Origin: Phosphuga atrata
Lineage: Eukaryota > Arthropoda > Insecta > Coleoptera > Silphidae
Assembly (NCBI GenBank): GCA_944588485.1
Contig: OX155895.1
Span: forward strand, 5,001-69,000
Reading direction: 5' to 3'
DNA: 64,000 bases
The position numbers were made by a program, and so were the translations under genes. This document shows, one piece after another, positions 1-12,099 of this stretch; the first letter of the stretch is position 1, and the number at the start of each line of letters is the position of its first letter. The notes below the pieces were generated by a model that worked only from the letters and a program-made list of their open reading frames with translations, had not been told where the DNA came from and did no database searches.

Positions 1-1257
1 AGTTGGAAAGAGGTCATTGAAGATTTTTTCAATCGTGTCCTGATTAGGGCATAGGCTGGGCTTGCGGATCCTTAGCTCCCTAGTTGCTACTTGGTACGCG
101 TCTCCCCAGGGATTTTCTTCAATCGTCGCGCAGAGGTTTAGCCAGCATCTCCTCTTTTCCATGTTTATGGTTTTCCGCAGCGTTTTTTTTGAGTCCAGGT
201 ATACAGTCCTTAGGGACTCTATTCTTTCCGCCGACTCTGTTTTTTTTGTTTTGCACCTCTGGTGCGCACGCCTAGCCTTGACGCATGTCTTTCTCAGCTT
301 GTAGATCTCATCAGTCCACCAATACACTCTCTTTCTCTTAGGGGAGCTCTTTCTGCTTGGCAGGCATTCCTTGCAGATGTCAGTGAGGGTGTCGATCATC
401 TCTCCTGGCGTATCAACTGTCCGGTTTCTGGTGTACCGTTCCAGGGCTTTTGCCACTTTTTTCGTGTTTACGTTTTTGGTGGACCATCCGGCTTGCATCG
501 TTTTGAGGGCCGATCTTGTATCCTTCCTGCTGTCGATCATTTGGTATGCCACGTATTTGTGGTCACTGTACGTTTCGTAGTTGTCTAGGACATTCCAATT
601 TACGATCTTGCTAGTTAAGCAGTTGGTAACTAGCGTGATGTCGAGGATCGATGCCGTGCCTCTTCTCTCAAATGTTGGGTTTTTCCCTTCATTCATGACT
701 ACTAGGTCAAGCTCCGAGATGAAATCAAGGAACCTGTCCCCCCTGGCATCCGTCGTCGGGCACCCCCAAGACTGGGACTTGGCATTGAAGTCGCCAGCAA
801 CCATAGCGGGTTTGTCATGCACTCTAATGCTTCGTTTAAGTTCATCGAGTGAGAGTTCAAAGCTCTGGAGGGAGTTATTTGGTGAGAAGTAGCAGCTGTA
901 GACTACTACTTCTCTCAGCTCTACCCAAACGAACCCAGTTCCACTTCCGGTATCCCTGACTTGTATATCGGCATTGTATATCCTGATGGCCGAATCGCTT
1001 TCATCGTCTTTATAAAACTCGTGTCCTCTAATTTTGCGCTTGTTGGGCTCGCTTAATATGGTGATATCGACGTCCATTTCAGATACTGTGACGTCCAGTA
1101 GGTCGTGCGCAGCTACGCACCTGTTTAGATTTATTTGTATTATCCTAATGTTTGTGTTGGTGACAAGGCTTTTTGGGCGTCGCCTGCTGGCCTGTCTCGT
1201 AGTTTCCTCCTGTTTAATTTCCTTGCCTTTGCCAGCGAGTGGCGGAAGACTTCGCAT
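1..1257 (-). CDS. Non-LTR retrotransposon ORF2, endonuclease portion (partial, continues past base 1)
   Basis: The frame is open from an ATG at 1257 (directly preceded by a stop) to the window edge, about 419 codons. It overlaps the end of ORF1 by about 118 nt in another frame, as is usual for R1-clade elements. APE-type endonuclease motifs appear in order: QINLNR near residue 45, then SEPNK, then YSCYFSPNN, then GDFNAKSQSWG with catalytic Asp and Asn, then SILDITL, and YSDHKYV with the C-terminal His. After the endonuclease comes the linker towards the RT, with YWWTDEI, KLRKTCVKARR and PWGDAYQVA segments that are typical of R1/TRAS ORF2. The enzyme would nick chromosomal DNA to prime reverse transcription; telomere-repeat specificity is inferred from the insertion site. 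The RT and 3' UTR are not in the window. The true start could be a downstream codon nearer the endonuclease. Confidence 0.85.
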   Translation of the reverse strand, partial: MRSLPPLAGKGKEIKQEETTRQASRRRPKSLVTNTNIRIIQINLNRCVAAHDLLDVTVSEMDVDITILSEPNKRKIRGHEFYKDDESDSAIRIYNADIQVRDTGSGTGFVWVELREVVVYSCYFSPNNSLQSFELSLDELKRSIRVHDKPAMVAGDFNAKSQSWGCPTTDARGDRFLDFISELDLVVMNEGKNPTFERRGTASILDITLVTNCLTSKIVNWNVLDNYETYSDHKYVAYQMIDSRKDTRSALKTMQAGWSTKNVNTKKVAKALERYTRNRTVDTPGEMIDTLTDICKECLPSRKSSPKRKRVYWWTDEIYKLRKTCVKARRAHQRCKTKKTESAERIESLRTVYLDSKKTLRKTINMEKRRCWLNLCATIEENPWGDAYQVATRELRIRKPSLCPNQDTIEKIFNDLFPT

Positions 1258-3026
1258 TTACCGCTGTTGGCACTATGTCCTTCTTTGTTGCAGACTGGGC
1301 AGGCTTGTGCGTTTGTACAGTCTTTGGCTGCGTGCCCTTCTTTCCCGCACGCAAAGCACAGCTTCGACCTGTCGGGTCCATCACAGTTTTTCGCAAGGTG
1401 GTCGAGGGACCAGCATTTGTGGCAGCTTTCAATTTTGATTCTTCTTTCCAGTGAGCATCGCACTAGTCCCACTTTAAGGTAGGACTCTGCTAGCAGTTTG
1501 TCTGCGTCCTCCTTGCTTATCACAAGCGTAGCCGCTTGGGTGCGGTTAGCGTTTGGTCGTAGGTCGCTTAGCTTCAGCACTTTGTCTTTAGGGTTTCCGA
1601 TTTTGTTTATGATCTCGGTTAGCACCTCTTTTTTTGTAGCCATTTCGTCCATGCCTCTGATGTGTAGTGTTTCTGTTACGGTTCTACCCGCACCAACCCT
1701 TCTTACTTTGGTGCCATCGCGGAGTATATCGGTGAGGGCTTTCCCCAGCTCCTCTGTTGTCTCTCGGTTTGGGTCAACGGTGATTAGGACACTTCCTTCT
1801 CTAGTGCTCCTTATCGATCGTATAGCCTCTTTTGCTTTGCAGTTAGCGAGGATATTATTTACGTCTCTGAGTACAGTTAGGTAGTCTAAGTTCTTTGTTT
1901 CGACGATGAGGGCCTCAGTGTTTCTGGGTTTCGATTTTTTGTCTGTTTTGTCCGCTTTTTCCTTTGTTTCCTTGGTTTGGGAGCCCGTTGTGTATATGTC
2001 TACCTTGGTGTTTGTTTGTTGGAAGACGCCTTCCACCATTTTGCGCAAGCGTGTTACTGTCATGGCCTTTATATGGTGCATTATTACTTTTTCTTCACCG
2101 TTTGTCTCGTCTCTCAGTTTTATGAGTTTTTCCCAGATGTCCGGGTCAGTACCATTATGCCTGATTTGTATAACCCTTTTTGGTTTTAGGTCCTCCGCGC
2201 CTTTATCGTACCTTATTTTCGTGTTTTGCTCAATCACTGCAAAGTCCTCCTTTGTGCGGTGCAGCTCTGGATATTTTTGCGAGTACAGTTTTTGGATGCT
2301 CCTATCCATTTTCGTGTCCTCCGGTTCCACCAGTACTACTTGGGCTTCAGTCTCTTTGGCATCCAATGGATTTCCAATTATAATTTGGGTTCGGGAGTAG
2401 ATACCCTCGTCCCATTTCCTCTTCTCTACGTCTAACCAGTTTTCTAGGTTTACTATTTCCGGCAGTGTCTGCAGCTCATTGGTGCTTGTTCCTGCCCACT
2501 TTCCTTCTGTGGTCTGGGTTCCGACATCATTGCCTTTGCGTGTGTCGGTCTGTGTGTCCATGTCGAAAGTCATTTTTTCCACCTTCTCGTATCTGTTTTC
2601 CTGTATCCAGTTGTGGATGGTAGTGGAATTTAGGACTCCTACCTGTCGATTAAGCTTCTTTGCAGTTTCCTTTATTTCACGCTTGGTATTCTGCTCGATG
2701 TGATCCTGGAGATCCCGGCATAGCTTCGTAATCATTGTGATTGCCTCCTCTAGCACAAAAGCGCTCGAACTTTCTATCCTGTTGTATGTTGGGGTTTCCT
2801 GGCTCTCTATCGACGTGTCTGCAACCTTTCTCTTCTTCCAGGCTTCGGGTATGGTACTGATAGAATTGCTTCTAGGTTTTACCGTACCGAAAGATAATCT
2901 AGTCGTTTGTTTGCTCCCCCCAGAATCCTTGGAGCGGCCCGACATTAAGTCGGAGTGGGATTCCGGACCATCGGTCCTACCCACCTGGGGTACTATGTTC
3001 TTAACATTCGACATTTTCATTTCCAT
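1140..3026 (-). CDS. Non-LTR retrotransposon ORF1 (gag-like, three CCHC zinc knuckles)
   Basis: A 628-aa uninterrupted ORF starts at the first ATG after the leader (MEMKMSNVKN). The N-terminal half is polar and charged with no domain I recognise. The middle part (roughly residues 400-530) looks like the conserved region that precedes the knuckles in R1-clade Gag proteins. Three zinc knuckles follow: CHKCWSLDHLAKNC near 535, CFACGKEGHAAKDC near 557, and CPVCNKEGHSANSGKC near 576, the last with a longer His-Cys spacing. A basic tail ends the protein. It should bind the element RNA and form the RNP; in TRAS/SART elements ORF1 also directs the RNP to telomeres. Its stop lies inside ORF2. Confidence 0.85.
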   Translation of the reverse strand: MEMKMSNVKNIVPQVGRTDGPESHSDLMSGRSKDSGGSKQTTRLSFGTVKPRSNSISTIPEAWKKRKVADTSIESQETPTYNRIESSSAFVLEEAITMITKLCRDLQDHIEQNTKREIKETAKKLNRQVGVLNSTTIHNWIQENRYEKVEKMTFDMDTQTDTRKGNDVGTQTTEGKWAGTSTNELQTLPEIVNLENWLDVEKRKWDEGIYSRTQIIIGNPLDAKETEAQVVLVEPEDTKMDRSIQKLYSQKYPELHRTKEDFAVIEQNTKIRYDKGAEDLKPKRVIQIRHNGTDPDIWEKLIKLRDETNGEEKVIMHHIKAMTVTRLRKMVEGVFQQTNTKVDIYTTGSQTKETKEKADKTDKKSKPRNTEALIVETKNLDYLTVLRDVNNILANCKAKEAIRSIRSTREGSVLITVDPNRETTEELGKALTDILRDGTKVRRVGAGRTVTETLHIRGMDEMATKKEVLTEIINKIGNPKDKVLKLSDLRPNANRTQAATLVISKEDADKLLAESYLKVGLVRCSLERRIKIESCHKCWSLDHLAKNCDGPDRSKLCFACGKEGHAAKDCTNAQACPVCNKEGHSANSGKCEVFRHSLAKARKLNRRKLRDRPAGDAQKALSPTQTLG

Positions 3027-3255
3027 GTAATGGCTAACTCAACTAGTCCCACGCCACTGGGTCTAGCGAACTTTTTTTGTTAAAGAGGATTTTCCCCTCT
3101 GTGCAAGCCTGTTGGTCCGCGGGAGCGTATTTTATTTGGCTCCTACCCTCCAACTCTGCTGGATGCAGAGCCGGCGAGCAATCCCCTATCCGCCACCGGG
3201 GGACGCGCTCGGTCGGGGTTTCAGGTATCCCCACCCCCCAACTAGGGAGCCCAAG
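3027..3255 (-). other. 5' leader (UTR) of the non-LTR element
   Basis: This is the stretch between the CCTAA array and the ORF1 start. It is GC-richer than its surroundings, as expected for an internal promoter of a non-LTR element, and its outer edge is a sharp junction with the pentamer repeat. I see no TATA box. The promoter role is inference from the family. Confidence 0.6.
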
Positions 3256-3707
3256 AACCTAACCTAACCTAACCTAACCTAACCTAACCTAACCTAACCT
3301 AACCTAACCTAACCTAACCTAACCTAACCTAACCTCACCTCACCTAACCTAACCTAACCTAACCTAACCTAACCTAACCTAACCTAACCTGACCTGACCT
3401 GACCTGACCTGACCTAACCTAACCTAACCTAAATTAACCTAACCTAACCTAACCTCACCTGACCTGGCCTAACCTTACCTGACCTGGCCTAACCTCACCT
3501 GACCTGGCCTAACCTCACCTGACCTGACCTAACCTAACCTGACCTAACCTGACCTGACCTAACCTAACCAGACCTGACCTAACCTAACCTAACCTAACCT
3601 AACCTGACCTAACCTAACCTAACCTCACCTCACATGACCTAACCTAACCTCACCTCACATGACCTAACCTCACCTGACCTGATCTGACCTGACCTAACCT
3701 AACCTAA
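3256..3707. repeat. Degenerate insect telomere-type array (CCTAA)n / (TTAGG)n
   Basis: About 90 pentamers run head to tail. The first third is almost pure CCTAA; further right, CCTGA, CCTCA and other variants accumulate in patches (for example consecutive CCTGA units around 3390-3410). The + strand reads CCTAA, the orientation expected when the chromosome end lies to the left. The variants mean this stretch is not being rewritten by telomerase, so it is proximal or interstitial telomeric DNA. Confidence 0.9.
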
Positions 3708-4017
3708 ACGAAAAAAAAATCACGAAAAAAAATAGCAACAATATTTTCGACAAAAATTTTCCATTATTTCGCTAGAAAAATAAATGCTTTTTCGGTTTTT
3801 TTTCGAAAACGGTAAAGAGCAGCGAAATCATTTTTGGCACACAGAAACTACACGACAAGACGAACAAGTCGATGTGTAAATTGTCCGGAAATATTCATTA
3901 ATTCGTCGATAAATTTCAAACTGAAATTTACCCGATTCTCGAATTGCGAAGTAGATATATCGGAAACGGTTGCATATAATTAAAAACGGATTGCGGCATC
4001 GTTTTCAGAAGGTCATT

Positions 4018-4670
4018 TTTTCTACGGTAGTTAAAACAATAATAAAAATATAACCTTCCTCGCGTGATGTTTGGGCGCTACTTATATGACGACATGGTCG
4101 TCGGATGCGAGCGGTAAGATAAATGGGAGTGGTAACAAGCGAACCGTATAGCCGTGCGCGTCCTGACTTACTTTATTTCATCATTTCACTAAAACAGTTC
4201 AGGGATTTGATCAAATCACTAACTTTATTTAGGTAATTGACTCACAGAATTTTTATTTTAACATCTTCCGTGATTTGATCAAATCCCTTAGGGATTTGAT
4301 CAAATCTCTAATTTTACCATTTCCCTGCGACATATATAAGTTTTATCTAGATATTAGCGGAGGAAAGCTGTTCAAACACTCACCAATTATCTAGATGTCT
4401 GGGTGATCTGTAACAAAAGAAAAACGCACAAATAAGTTAGGCTGCATAGATACATCTGGATTTTGTTTATAAAAACTGGGCTTATTGAGTTTCAGTGTTT
4501 AAGCGAAGATATCTAGATAACTGATATAGATACATAAAATACAGATACATCAACGTCTTCAGAAAAGTATAATCTATATAGATAACTAGTTGGGTTTTCA
4601 GATAACTATCAGTTTGCGAAATAATTGCAAGTTTCTTACGTTTTACAAGTTTTACAAGTTTGAATTTTAA
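4018..4670. other. Non-satellite segment inside the first satellite unit
   Basis: Satellite sequence stops just after its GAAGGTCATTT segment and resumes at GCGGTTCAAAAG, with about half a unit missing, so this is a replacement and not a clean insertion. The left part (4018-4337) is unique in the window and holds three 14-bp dyads. The right part (about 4338-4670) is an inverted copy of 35520-35860 and also contains one module of the tandem repeat at 29076-29700. No coding capacity is seen. Confidence 0.7.
4204..4306. repeat. Three copies of a perfect 14-bp palindrome GATTTGATCAAATC
   Basis: The dyad occurs at 4204-4217, 4272-4285 and 4293-4306. The last two are themselves arranged as an inverted pair separated by CCCTTAGG, giving a dyad of dyads of about 35 bp. 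This could be a protein-binding array; nothing in the window shows which protein. Confidence 0.7.
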
Positions 4671-7600
4671 GCGGTTCAAAAGTTATGACAGCGTCAGATC
4701 AGTAGGAAATCTGTGATTGTGTACAGCGAAGAAAAATATAAAATATGTTTATTTGTAACATTAGAGCGAAATAGACCGGAAAACCGTTTTGGGCACTTCG
4801 ATTTCATTCGTGTACCCAAAAAAAAATCACGAAAAAAATTTGCAACAAAATTTTCGACAAAAATTTTCCATCATTTCGCTCGAAAAATACATGCTTTTTC
4901 GGTTTTTTTGGTTTTTTTCGAAAACGGTAAAGAGCAGCGAAATCATTTTTGGAACACAGAAACTACACGACAAGACGAACAAGTCGATGTGTAAATTGTC
5001 CGGAAATATTCATTAATTCGTCGATAAATTTCAAACTGAAATTTACCCGATTCTCGAATTGCGAAGTAGATATCTCGGAAACGGTTGAATATAATTAAAA
5101 ACGGATTGCGGCATCGTTTTCAGAAGGTCACTTTCCCACGAATGCACCAAGATTGTCCGCCGGAAAATCACGACTTTCCGTGATCTCCACTAGAGCGCCG
5201 AAATTTCATAAAAATTTCTTCAATTTTTGCAGGCGAAAGTGAACCAAAAGAGCTAGCGAATTATAATTTGCATTTCTGTAATCAGCAGCAAAAATGCTTT
5301 CAGAAACGTTTTTAAATTTCGCTCTGACTCAAAAAATAACGATTTTGAAAAAATCGATTTTCTCGCATTTCGTCGTTTCCGCGGTCTAGACTTACCGAGT
5401 CGATGGTATTTCTTAACAGAAAGCTTCCCAGGGAATATTATATAAGTTTTCGGACTAATTTTGGGACGGTGAATCGAATGGTGAAGACTAGAAGTCTCTG
5501 TGGTGAGCGGTTCAAAAGTTATGACATCGTCAAATCAGTAAGAAATGTGCGATTGTGTACAGCGAAAAAAATATCAAATTTGTTTATTTGTAACTTTAGA
5601 GTGAAATAGACTGGAAAACCGTTTTCAGCACTTCGATTTACTTCGTGCAACCAAGAAAAAATCACGAAAAAAATCACGAAAAAAATTTGCAAAAAAAATT
5701 TCGACAAAAATTTTTCATCATTTCGTTCGAAAAATACATGCTTTTTCGGTTTTTCTCGATTTTTTCGAAAACGGTAAAGAGCAGCGAAATCATTTTTGGC
5801 ACACAGAAACTACACGACAAGACGAACAAGTCGATGTGTAAATTGTCCCGAAATATTGAATAATTCCTCGAGTAATTTCAAACTGAAATTTACCCGATTC
5901 TCGAATTGCTAAGTAGATATCTCGGAAACAGTTGCAGATAATTAAAAACGGATTGCGGCATCGTTTTCAGAAGGTCATTTTCCTATAGGTACACTAAGAT
6001 TGTCCGCGGGGAATTCCCGACTTTCCGTGATCTCCACTAGAGCGCCGAAATTTCATAAAAATTTCTTCAATTTTTGCAGGCGAAAGTGAACCAAAAGAGC
6101 TAGCGAATTATAATTTGCATATCTGTAATCAGCAGCAAAAATGCTTTCAGAAACGTTTTTAAATTTCGCTCCGACTCAAAAAATAACGATTTTGAAAAAA
6201 TCGATTTTCTCGCATTTCGTCGTTTCCGCGGTCTAGACTTACCGAGTCGATGGTATTTCTTAACAGAAAGCTTCCCAGGGAATATTATATAAGTTTTCGG
6301 GCTAATTTTGGGACGGTGAATCGAATGGTGAAGACTAGAAGTCTCTGTGGTGAGCGGTTCAAAAGTTATGACATCGTCAAATCAGTAAGAAATGTGCGAT
6401 TGTGTACAGCGAAAAAAATATCAAATTTGTTTATTTGTAACTTTAGAGTGAAATAGACTGGAAAACCGTTTTCAGCACTTCGATTTCCTTCGTGCAACCA
6501 AGAAAAAATCACGAAAAAAATTTGCAAAAAAAATTTCGACAAAAATTTTTCATCATTTCGTTCGAAAAATACATGCTTTTTCGGTTTTTCTCGATTTTTT
6601 CGGAAACGGTAAAGAGCAGCGAAATCATTTTTGGCACACAGAAACTACACGACAAGACGAACAAGTCGATGTGTAAATTGTCCGGAAATATTCAATAATT
6701 CCTCGAGTAATTTCAAACTGAAATTTACCCGATTCTCGAATTGCTAAGTAGATATCTCGGAAACGGTTGCAGATAATTAAAAACGGATTGCGGCATCGTT
6801 TTCAGAAGGTCATTTTCCTATAGGTACACTAAGATTGTCCGCGGGGAATTCCCGACTTTCCGTGATCTCCACTAGAGCGCCGAAATTTCATAAAAATTTC
6901 TTCAATTTTTGCAGGCGAAAGTGAACCAAAAGAGCTAGCGAATTATAATTTGCATATCTGTAATCAGCAGCAAAAATGCTTTCAGAAACGTTTTTAAATT
7001 TCGCTCCGACTCAAAAAATAACGATTTTGAAAAAATCGATTTTCTCGCATTTCGTCGTTTCCGCGGTCTAGACTTACCGAGTCGATGGTATTTCTTAACA
7101 GAAAGCTTCCCAGGGAATATTATATAAGTTTTCGGGCTAATTTTGGGACGGTGAATCGAATGGTGAAGACTAGAAGTCTCTGTGGTGAGCGGTTCAAAAG
7201 TTATGACATCGTCAAATCAGTAAGAAATGTGCGATTGTGTACAGCGAAAAAAATATCAAATTTGTTTATTTGTAACTTTAGAGTGAAATAGACTGGAAAA
7301 CCGTTTTCAGCACTTCGATTTCCTTCGTGCAACCAAGAAAAAATCACGAAAAAAATTTGCAAAAAAAATTTCGACAAAAATTTTTCATCATTTCGTTCGA
7401 AAAATACATGCTTTTTCGGTTTTTCTCGATTTTTTCGAAAACGGTAAAGAGCAGCGAAATCATTTTTGGCACACAGAAACTACACGACAAGACGAACAAG
7501 TCGATGTGTAAATTGTCCGGAAATATTCAATAATTCCTCGAGTAATTTCAAACTGAAATTTACCCGATTCTCGAATTGCTAAGTAGATATCTCGGAAACG

Positions 7601-10600
7601 GTTGCAGATAATTAAAAACGGATTGCGGCATCGTTTTCAGAAGGTCATTTTCCTATAGGTACACTAAGATTGTCCGCGGGGAATTCCCGACTTTCCGTGA
7701 TCTCCACTAGAGCGCCGAAATTTCATAAAAATTTCTTCAATTTTTGCAGGCGAAAGTGAATCAAAAGAGCTAGCGAATTATAATTTGCATATCTGTAATC
7801 AGCAGCAAAAATGCTTTCAGAAACGTTTTTAAATTTCGCTCTGACTCAAAAAATAACGATTTTGAAAAAATCGATTTTCTCGCATTTCGTCGTTTCCGCG
7901 GTCTAGACTTACCGAGTCGATGGTATTTCTTAACAGAAAGCTTCCCAGGGAATATTATATAAGTTTTCGGACTAATTTTGGGACGGTGAATCGAATGGTG
8001 AAGACTAGAAGTCTCTGTGGTGAGCGGTTCAAAAGTTATGACATCGTCAAATCAGTAAGAAATGTGCGATTGTGTACAGCGAAAAAAATATCAAATTTGT
8101 TTATTTGTAACTTTAGAGTGAAATAGACTGGAAAACCGTTTTCAGCACTTCGATTTACTTCGTGCAACCAAGAAAAAATCACGAAAAAAATTTGCAAAAA
8201 AAATTTCGACAAAAATTTTTCATCATTTCGTTCGAAAAATACATGCTTTTTCGGTTTTTCTCGATTTTTTCGAAAACGGTAAAGAGTAGCGAAATCATTT
8301 TTGGCACACAGAAACTACACGACAAGATGAACAAGTCGATGTGTAAATTGTCCGGAAATATTGAATAATTCCTCGAGTAATTTCAAACTGAAATTTACCC
8401 GATTCTCGAATTGCTAAGTAGATATCTCGGAAACGGTTGCAGATAATTAAAAACGGATTGCGGCATCGTTTTCAGAAGGTCATTTTCCTATAGGTACACT
8501 AAGATTGTCCGCGGGGAATTCCCGACTTTCCGTGATCTCCACTAGAGCGCCGAAATTTCATAAAAATTTCTTCAATTTTTGCAGGCGAAAGTGAACCAAA
8601 AGAGCTAGCGAATTATAATTTGCATATCTGTAATCAGCAGCAAAAATGCTTTCAGAAACGTTTTTAAATTTCGCTCTGACTCAAAAAATAACGATTTTGA
8701 AAAAATCGATTTTCTCGCATTTCGTCGTTTCCGCGGTCTAGACTTACCGAGTCGATGGTATTTCTTAACAGAAAGCTTCCCAGGGAATATTATATAAGTT
8801 TTCGGACTAATTTTGGGACGGTGAATCGAATGGTGAAGACTAGAAGTCTCTGTGGTGAGCGGTTCAAAAGTTATGACATCGTCAAATCAGTAAGAAATGT
8901 GCGATTGTGTACAGCGAAAAAAATATCAAATTTGTTTATTTGTAACTTTAGAGTGAAATAGACTGGAAAACCGTTTTCAGCACTTCGATTTCCTTCGTGC
9001 AACCAAGAAAAAATCACGAAAAAAATTTGCAAAAAAAATTTCGACAAAAATTTTTCATCATTTCGTTCGAAAAATACATGCTTTTTCGGTTTTTCTCGAT
9101 TTTTTCGAAAACGGTAAAGAGTAGCGAAATCATTTTTGGCACACAGAAACTACACGACAAGATGAACAAGTCGATGTGTAAATTGTCCGGAAATATTGAA
9201 TAATTCCTCGAGTAATTTCAAACTGAAATTTACCCGATTCTCGAATTGCTAAGTAGATATCTCGGAAACGGTTGCAGATAATTAAAAACGGATTGCGGCA
9301 TCGTTTTCAGAAGGTCATTTTCCTATAGGTACACTAAGATTGTCCGCGGGGAATTCCCGACTTTCCGTGATCTCCACTAGAGCGCCGAAATTTCATAAAA
9401 ATTTCTTCAATTTTTGCAGGCGAAAGTGAACCAAAAGAGCTAGCGAATTATAATTTGCATATCTGTAATCAGCAGCAAAAATGCTTTCAGAAACGTTTTT
9501 AAATTTCGCTCTGACTCAAAAAATAACGATTTTGAAAAAATCGATTTTCTCGCATTTCGTCGTTTCCGCGGTCTAGACTTACCGAGTCGATGGTATTTCT
9601 TAACAGAAAGCTTCCCAGGGAATATTATATAAGTTTTCGGACTAATTTTGGGACGGTGAATCGAATGGTGAAGACTAGAAGTCTCTGTGGTGAGCGGTTC
9701 AAAAGTTATGACATCGTCAAATCAGTAAGAAATGTGCGATTGTGTACAGCGAAAAAAATATCAAATTTGTTTATTTGTAACTTTAGAGTGAAATAGTCTG
9801 GAAAACCGGTTTCAGCACTTCGATTTACTTCGTGCAACCAAGAACAAATCACGAAAAAAATTTGCAAAAAAAATTTCGACAAAAATTTTTCATCATTTCG
9901 TTCGAAAAATACATGCTTTTTCGGTTTTTCTCGATTTTTTCGAAAACGGTAAAGAGCAGCGAAATCATTTTTGGCACACAGAAACTACACGACAAGACGA
10001 ACAAGTCGATGTGTAAATTGTCTGGAAATATTGAATAATTCCTCGAGTAATTTCAAACTGAAATTTACCCGATTCTCGAATTGCTAAGTAGATATCTGGG
10101 AAACGGTTGCAGATAATTAAAAACGGATTGCGGCATCGTTTTCAGAAGGTCATTCTCCTATAGGTACACTAAGATTGTCCGCGGGGAATTCCCAACTTTC
10201 CGTGATCTCCACTAGAGCGCCGAAATTTCATAAAAATTTCTTCAATTTTTGCAGGCGAAAGTGAACCAAAAGAGCTAGCGAATTATAATTTGCATATCTG
10301 TAATCAGCAGCAAAAATGCTTTCAGAAACGTTTTTAAATTTCGTTGAGACTCAAAAAATAACGATTTTGAAAAAATCGATTTTCTCGCATTTCGTCGTTT
10401 CCGCGGTCTAGACTTACCGAGTCGATGGTATTTCTTAACAGAAAGCTTCCCAGGGAATATTATATAAGTTTTCGGACTAATTTTGGGACGGTGAATCGAA
10501 TGGTGAAGACTAGAAGTCTCTGTGGTGAGCGGTTCAAAAGTTATGACATCGTCAAATCAGTAAGAAATGTGCGATTGTGTACAGCGAAAAAAATATCAAA

Positions 10601-12099
10601 TTTGTTTATTTGTAACTTTAGAGTGAAATAGACTGGAAAACCGTTTTCAGCACTTCGATTTACTTCGTGCAACCAAGAAAAAATCACGAAAAAAATTTGC
10701 AAAAAAAATTTCGACAAAAATTTTTCATCATTTCGTTCGAAAAATACATGCTTTTTCGGTTTTTCTCGATTTTTTCGAAAACGGTAAAGAGCAGCGAAAT
10801 CATTTTTGGCACACAGAAACTACACGACAAGACGAACAAGTCGATGTGTAAATTGTCCGGAAATATTGAATAATTCCTCGAGTAATTTCAAACTGAAATT
10901 TACCCGATTCTCGAATTGCTAAGTAGATATCTCGGAAACGGTTGCAGATAATTAAAAACGGATTGCGGCATCGTTTTCAGAAGGTCATTTTCCTATAGGT
11001 ACACTAAGATTGTCCGCGGGGAATTCCCGACTTTCCGTGATCTCCACTAGAGCGCCGAAATTTCATAAAAATTTCTTCAATTTTTGCAGGCGAAAGTGAA
11101 CCAAAAGAGCTAGCGAATTATAATTTGCATATCTGTAATCAGCAGCAAAAACGCTTTCAGAAACGTTTTTAAATTTCGCTCCGACTCAAAAAATAACGAT
11201 TTTGAAAATATCGATTTTCTCGCATTTCGTCGTTTCCGCGGTCTAGACTTACCGAGTCGATGGTATTTCTTAACAGAAAGCTTCCCAGGCAATATTATAT
11301 AAGTTTTCGGACTAATTTTGGGACGGTGAATCGAATGGTGAAGACTAGAAGTCTCTGTGGTGAGCGGTTCAAAAGTTATGACATCGTCAAATCAGTAAGA
11401 AATGTGCGATTGTGTACAGCGAAAAAAATATCAAATTTGTTTATTTGTAACTTTAGAGTGAAATAGACTGGAAAACCGTTTTCAGCACTTCGATTTACTT
11501 CGTGCAACCAAGAAAAAATCACGAAAAAAATTTGCAAAAAAAATTTCGACAAAAATTTTTCATCATTTCGTTCGAAAAATACATGCTTTTTCGGTTTTTC
11601 TCGATTTTTTCGAAAACGGTAAAGAGCAGCGAAATCATTTTTGGCACACCGAAACTACACGACAAGACGAACAAGTCGATGTGTAAATTGTCCGGAAATA
11701 TTGAATAATTCCTCGAGTAATTTCAAACTGAAATTTACCCGATTCTCGAATTGCTAAGTAGATATCTCGGAAACGGTTGCAGATAATTAAAAACGGATTG
11801 CAGCATCGTTTTCAGAAGGTCATTTTCCTATAGGTACACTAAGATTGTCCGCGGGGAATTCCCGACATTCCGTGATCTCCACTAGAGCGCCGAAATTTCA
11901 TAAAAATTTCTTCAATTTTTGCAGGCGAAAGTGAATCAAAAGAGCTAGCGAATTATAATTTGCATATCTGTAATCAGCAGCAAAAATGCTTTCAGAAACG
12001 TTTTTAAATTTCGCTCTGACTCAAAAAATAACGATTTTGAAAAAATCGATTTTCTCGCATTTCGTCGTTTCCGCGGTCTAGACTTACCGAGTCGATTGT

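Larger units (their letters stand above)
1..3255 (-). mobile_element. 5' part of a telomere-associated non-LTR retrotransposon (TRAS/SART-like, R1 clade)
   Basis: An element transcribed leftwards has its 5' end abutting the pentanucleotide telomere-type array at 3256 and leaves the window at base 1 before its reverse transcriptase. It carries a ~229-bp 5' leader, a gag-like ORF1 with three CCHC knuckles and an overlapping ORF2 that starts with an APE-type endonuclease. Non-LTR elements with this layout that insert into TTAGG repeats are the TRAS and SART families of the R1 clade in insects. The sense strand here runs with the TTAGG strand. TRAS and SART are known to sit in opposite orientations, so orientation plus RT phylogeny would assign the family; I do not choose between them. 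Both ORFs are free of stops, so the copy looks young. Confidence 0.8.

Noticed and set aside
301..325. CTGATGAGAT on the - strand, resembling a hammerhead core
   Set aside because: It encodes TDEI of ORF2 and is not followed by GAAA or any pairing stems.
1140..3030. Many + strand open frames antisense to ORF1
   Set aside because: They are shadows of the well-supported - strand Gag ORF.
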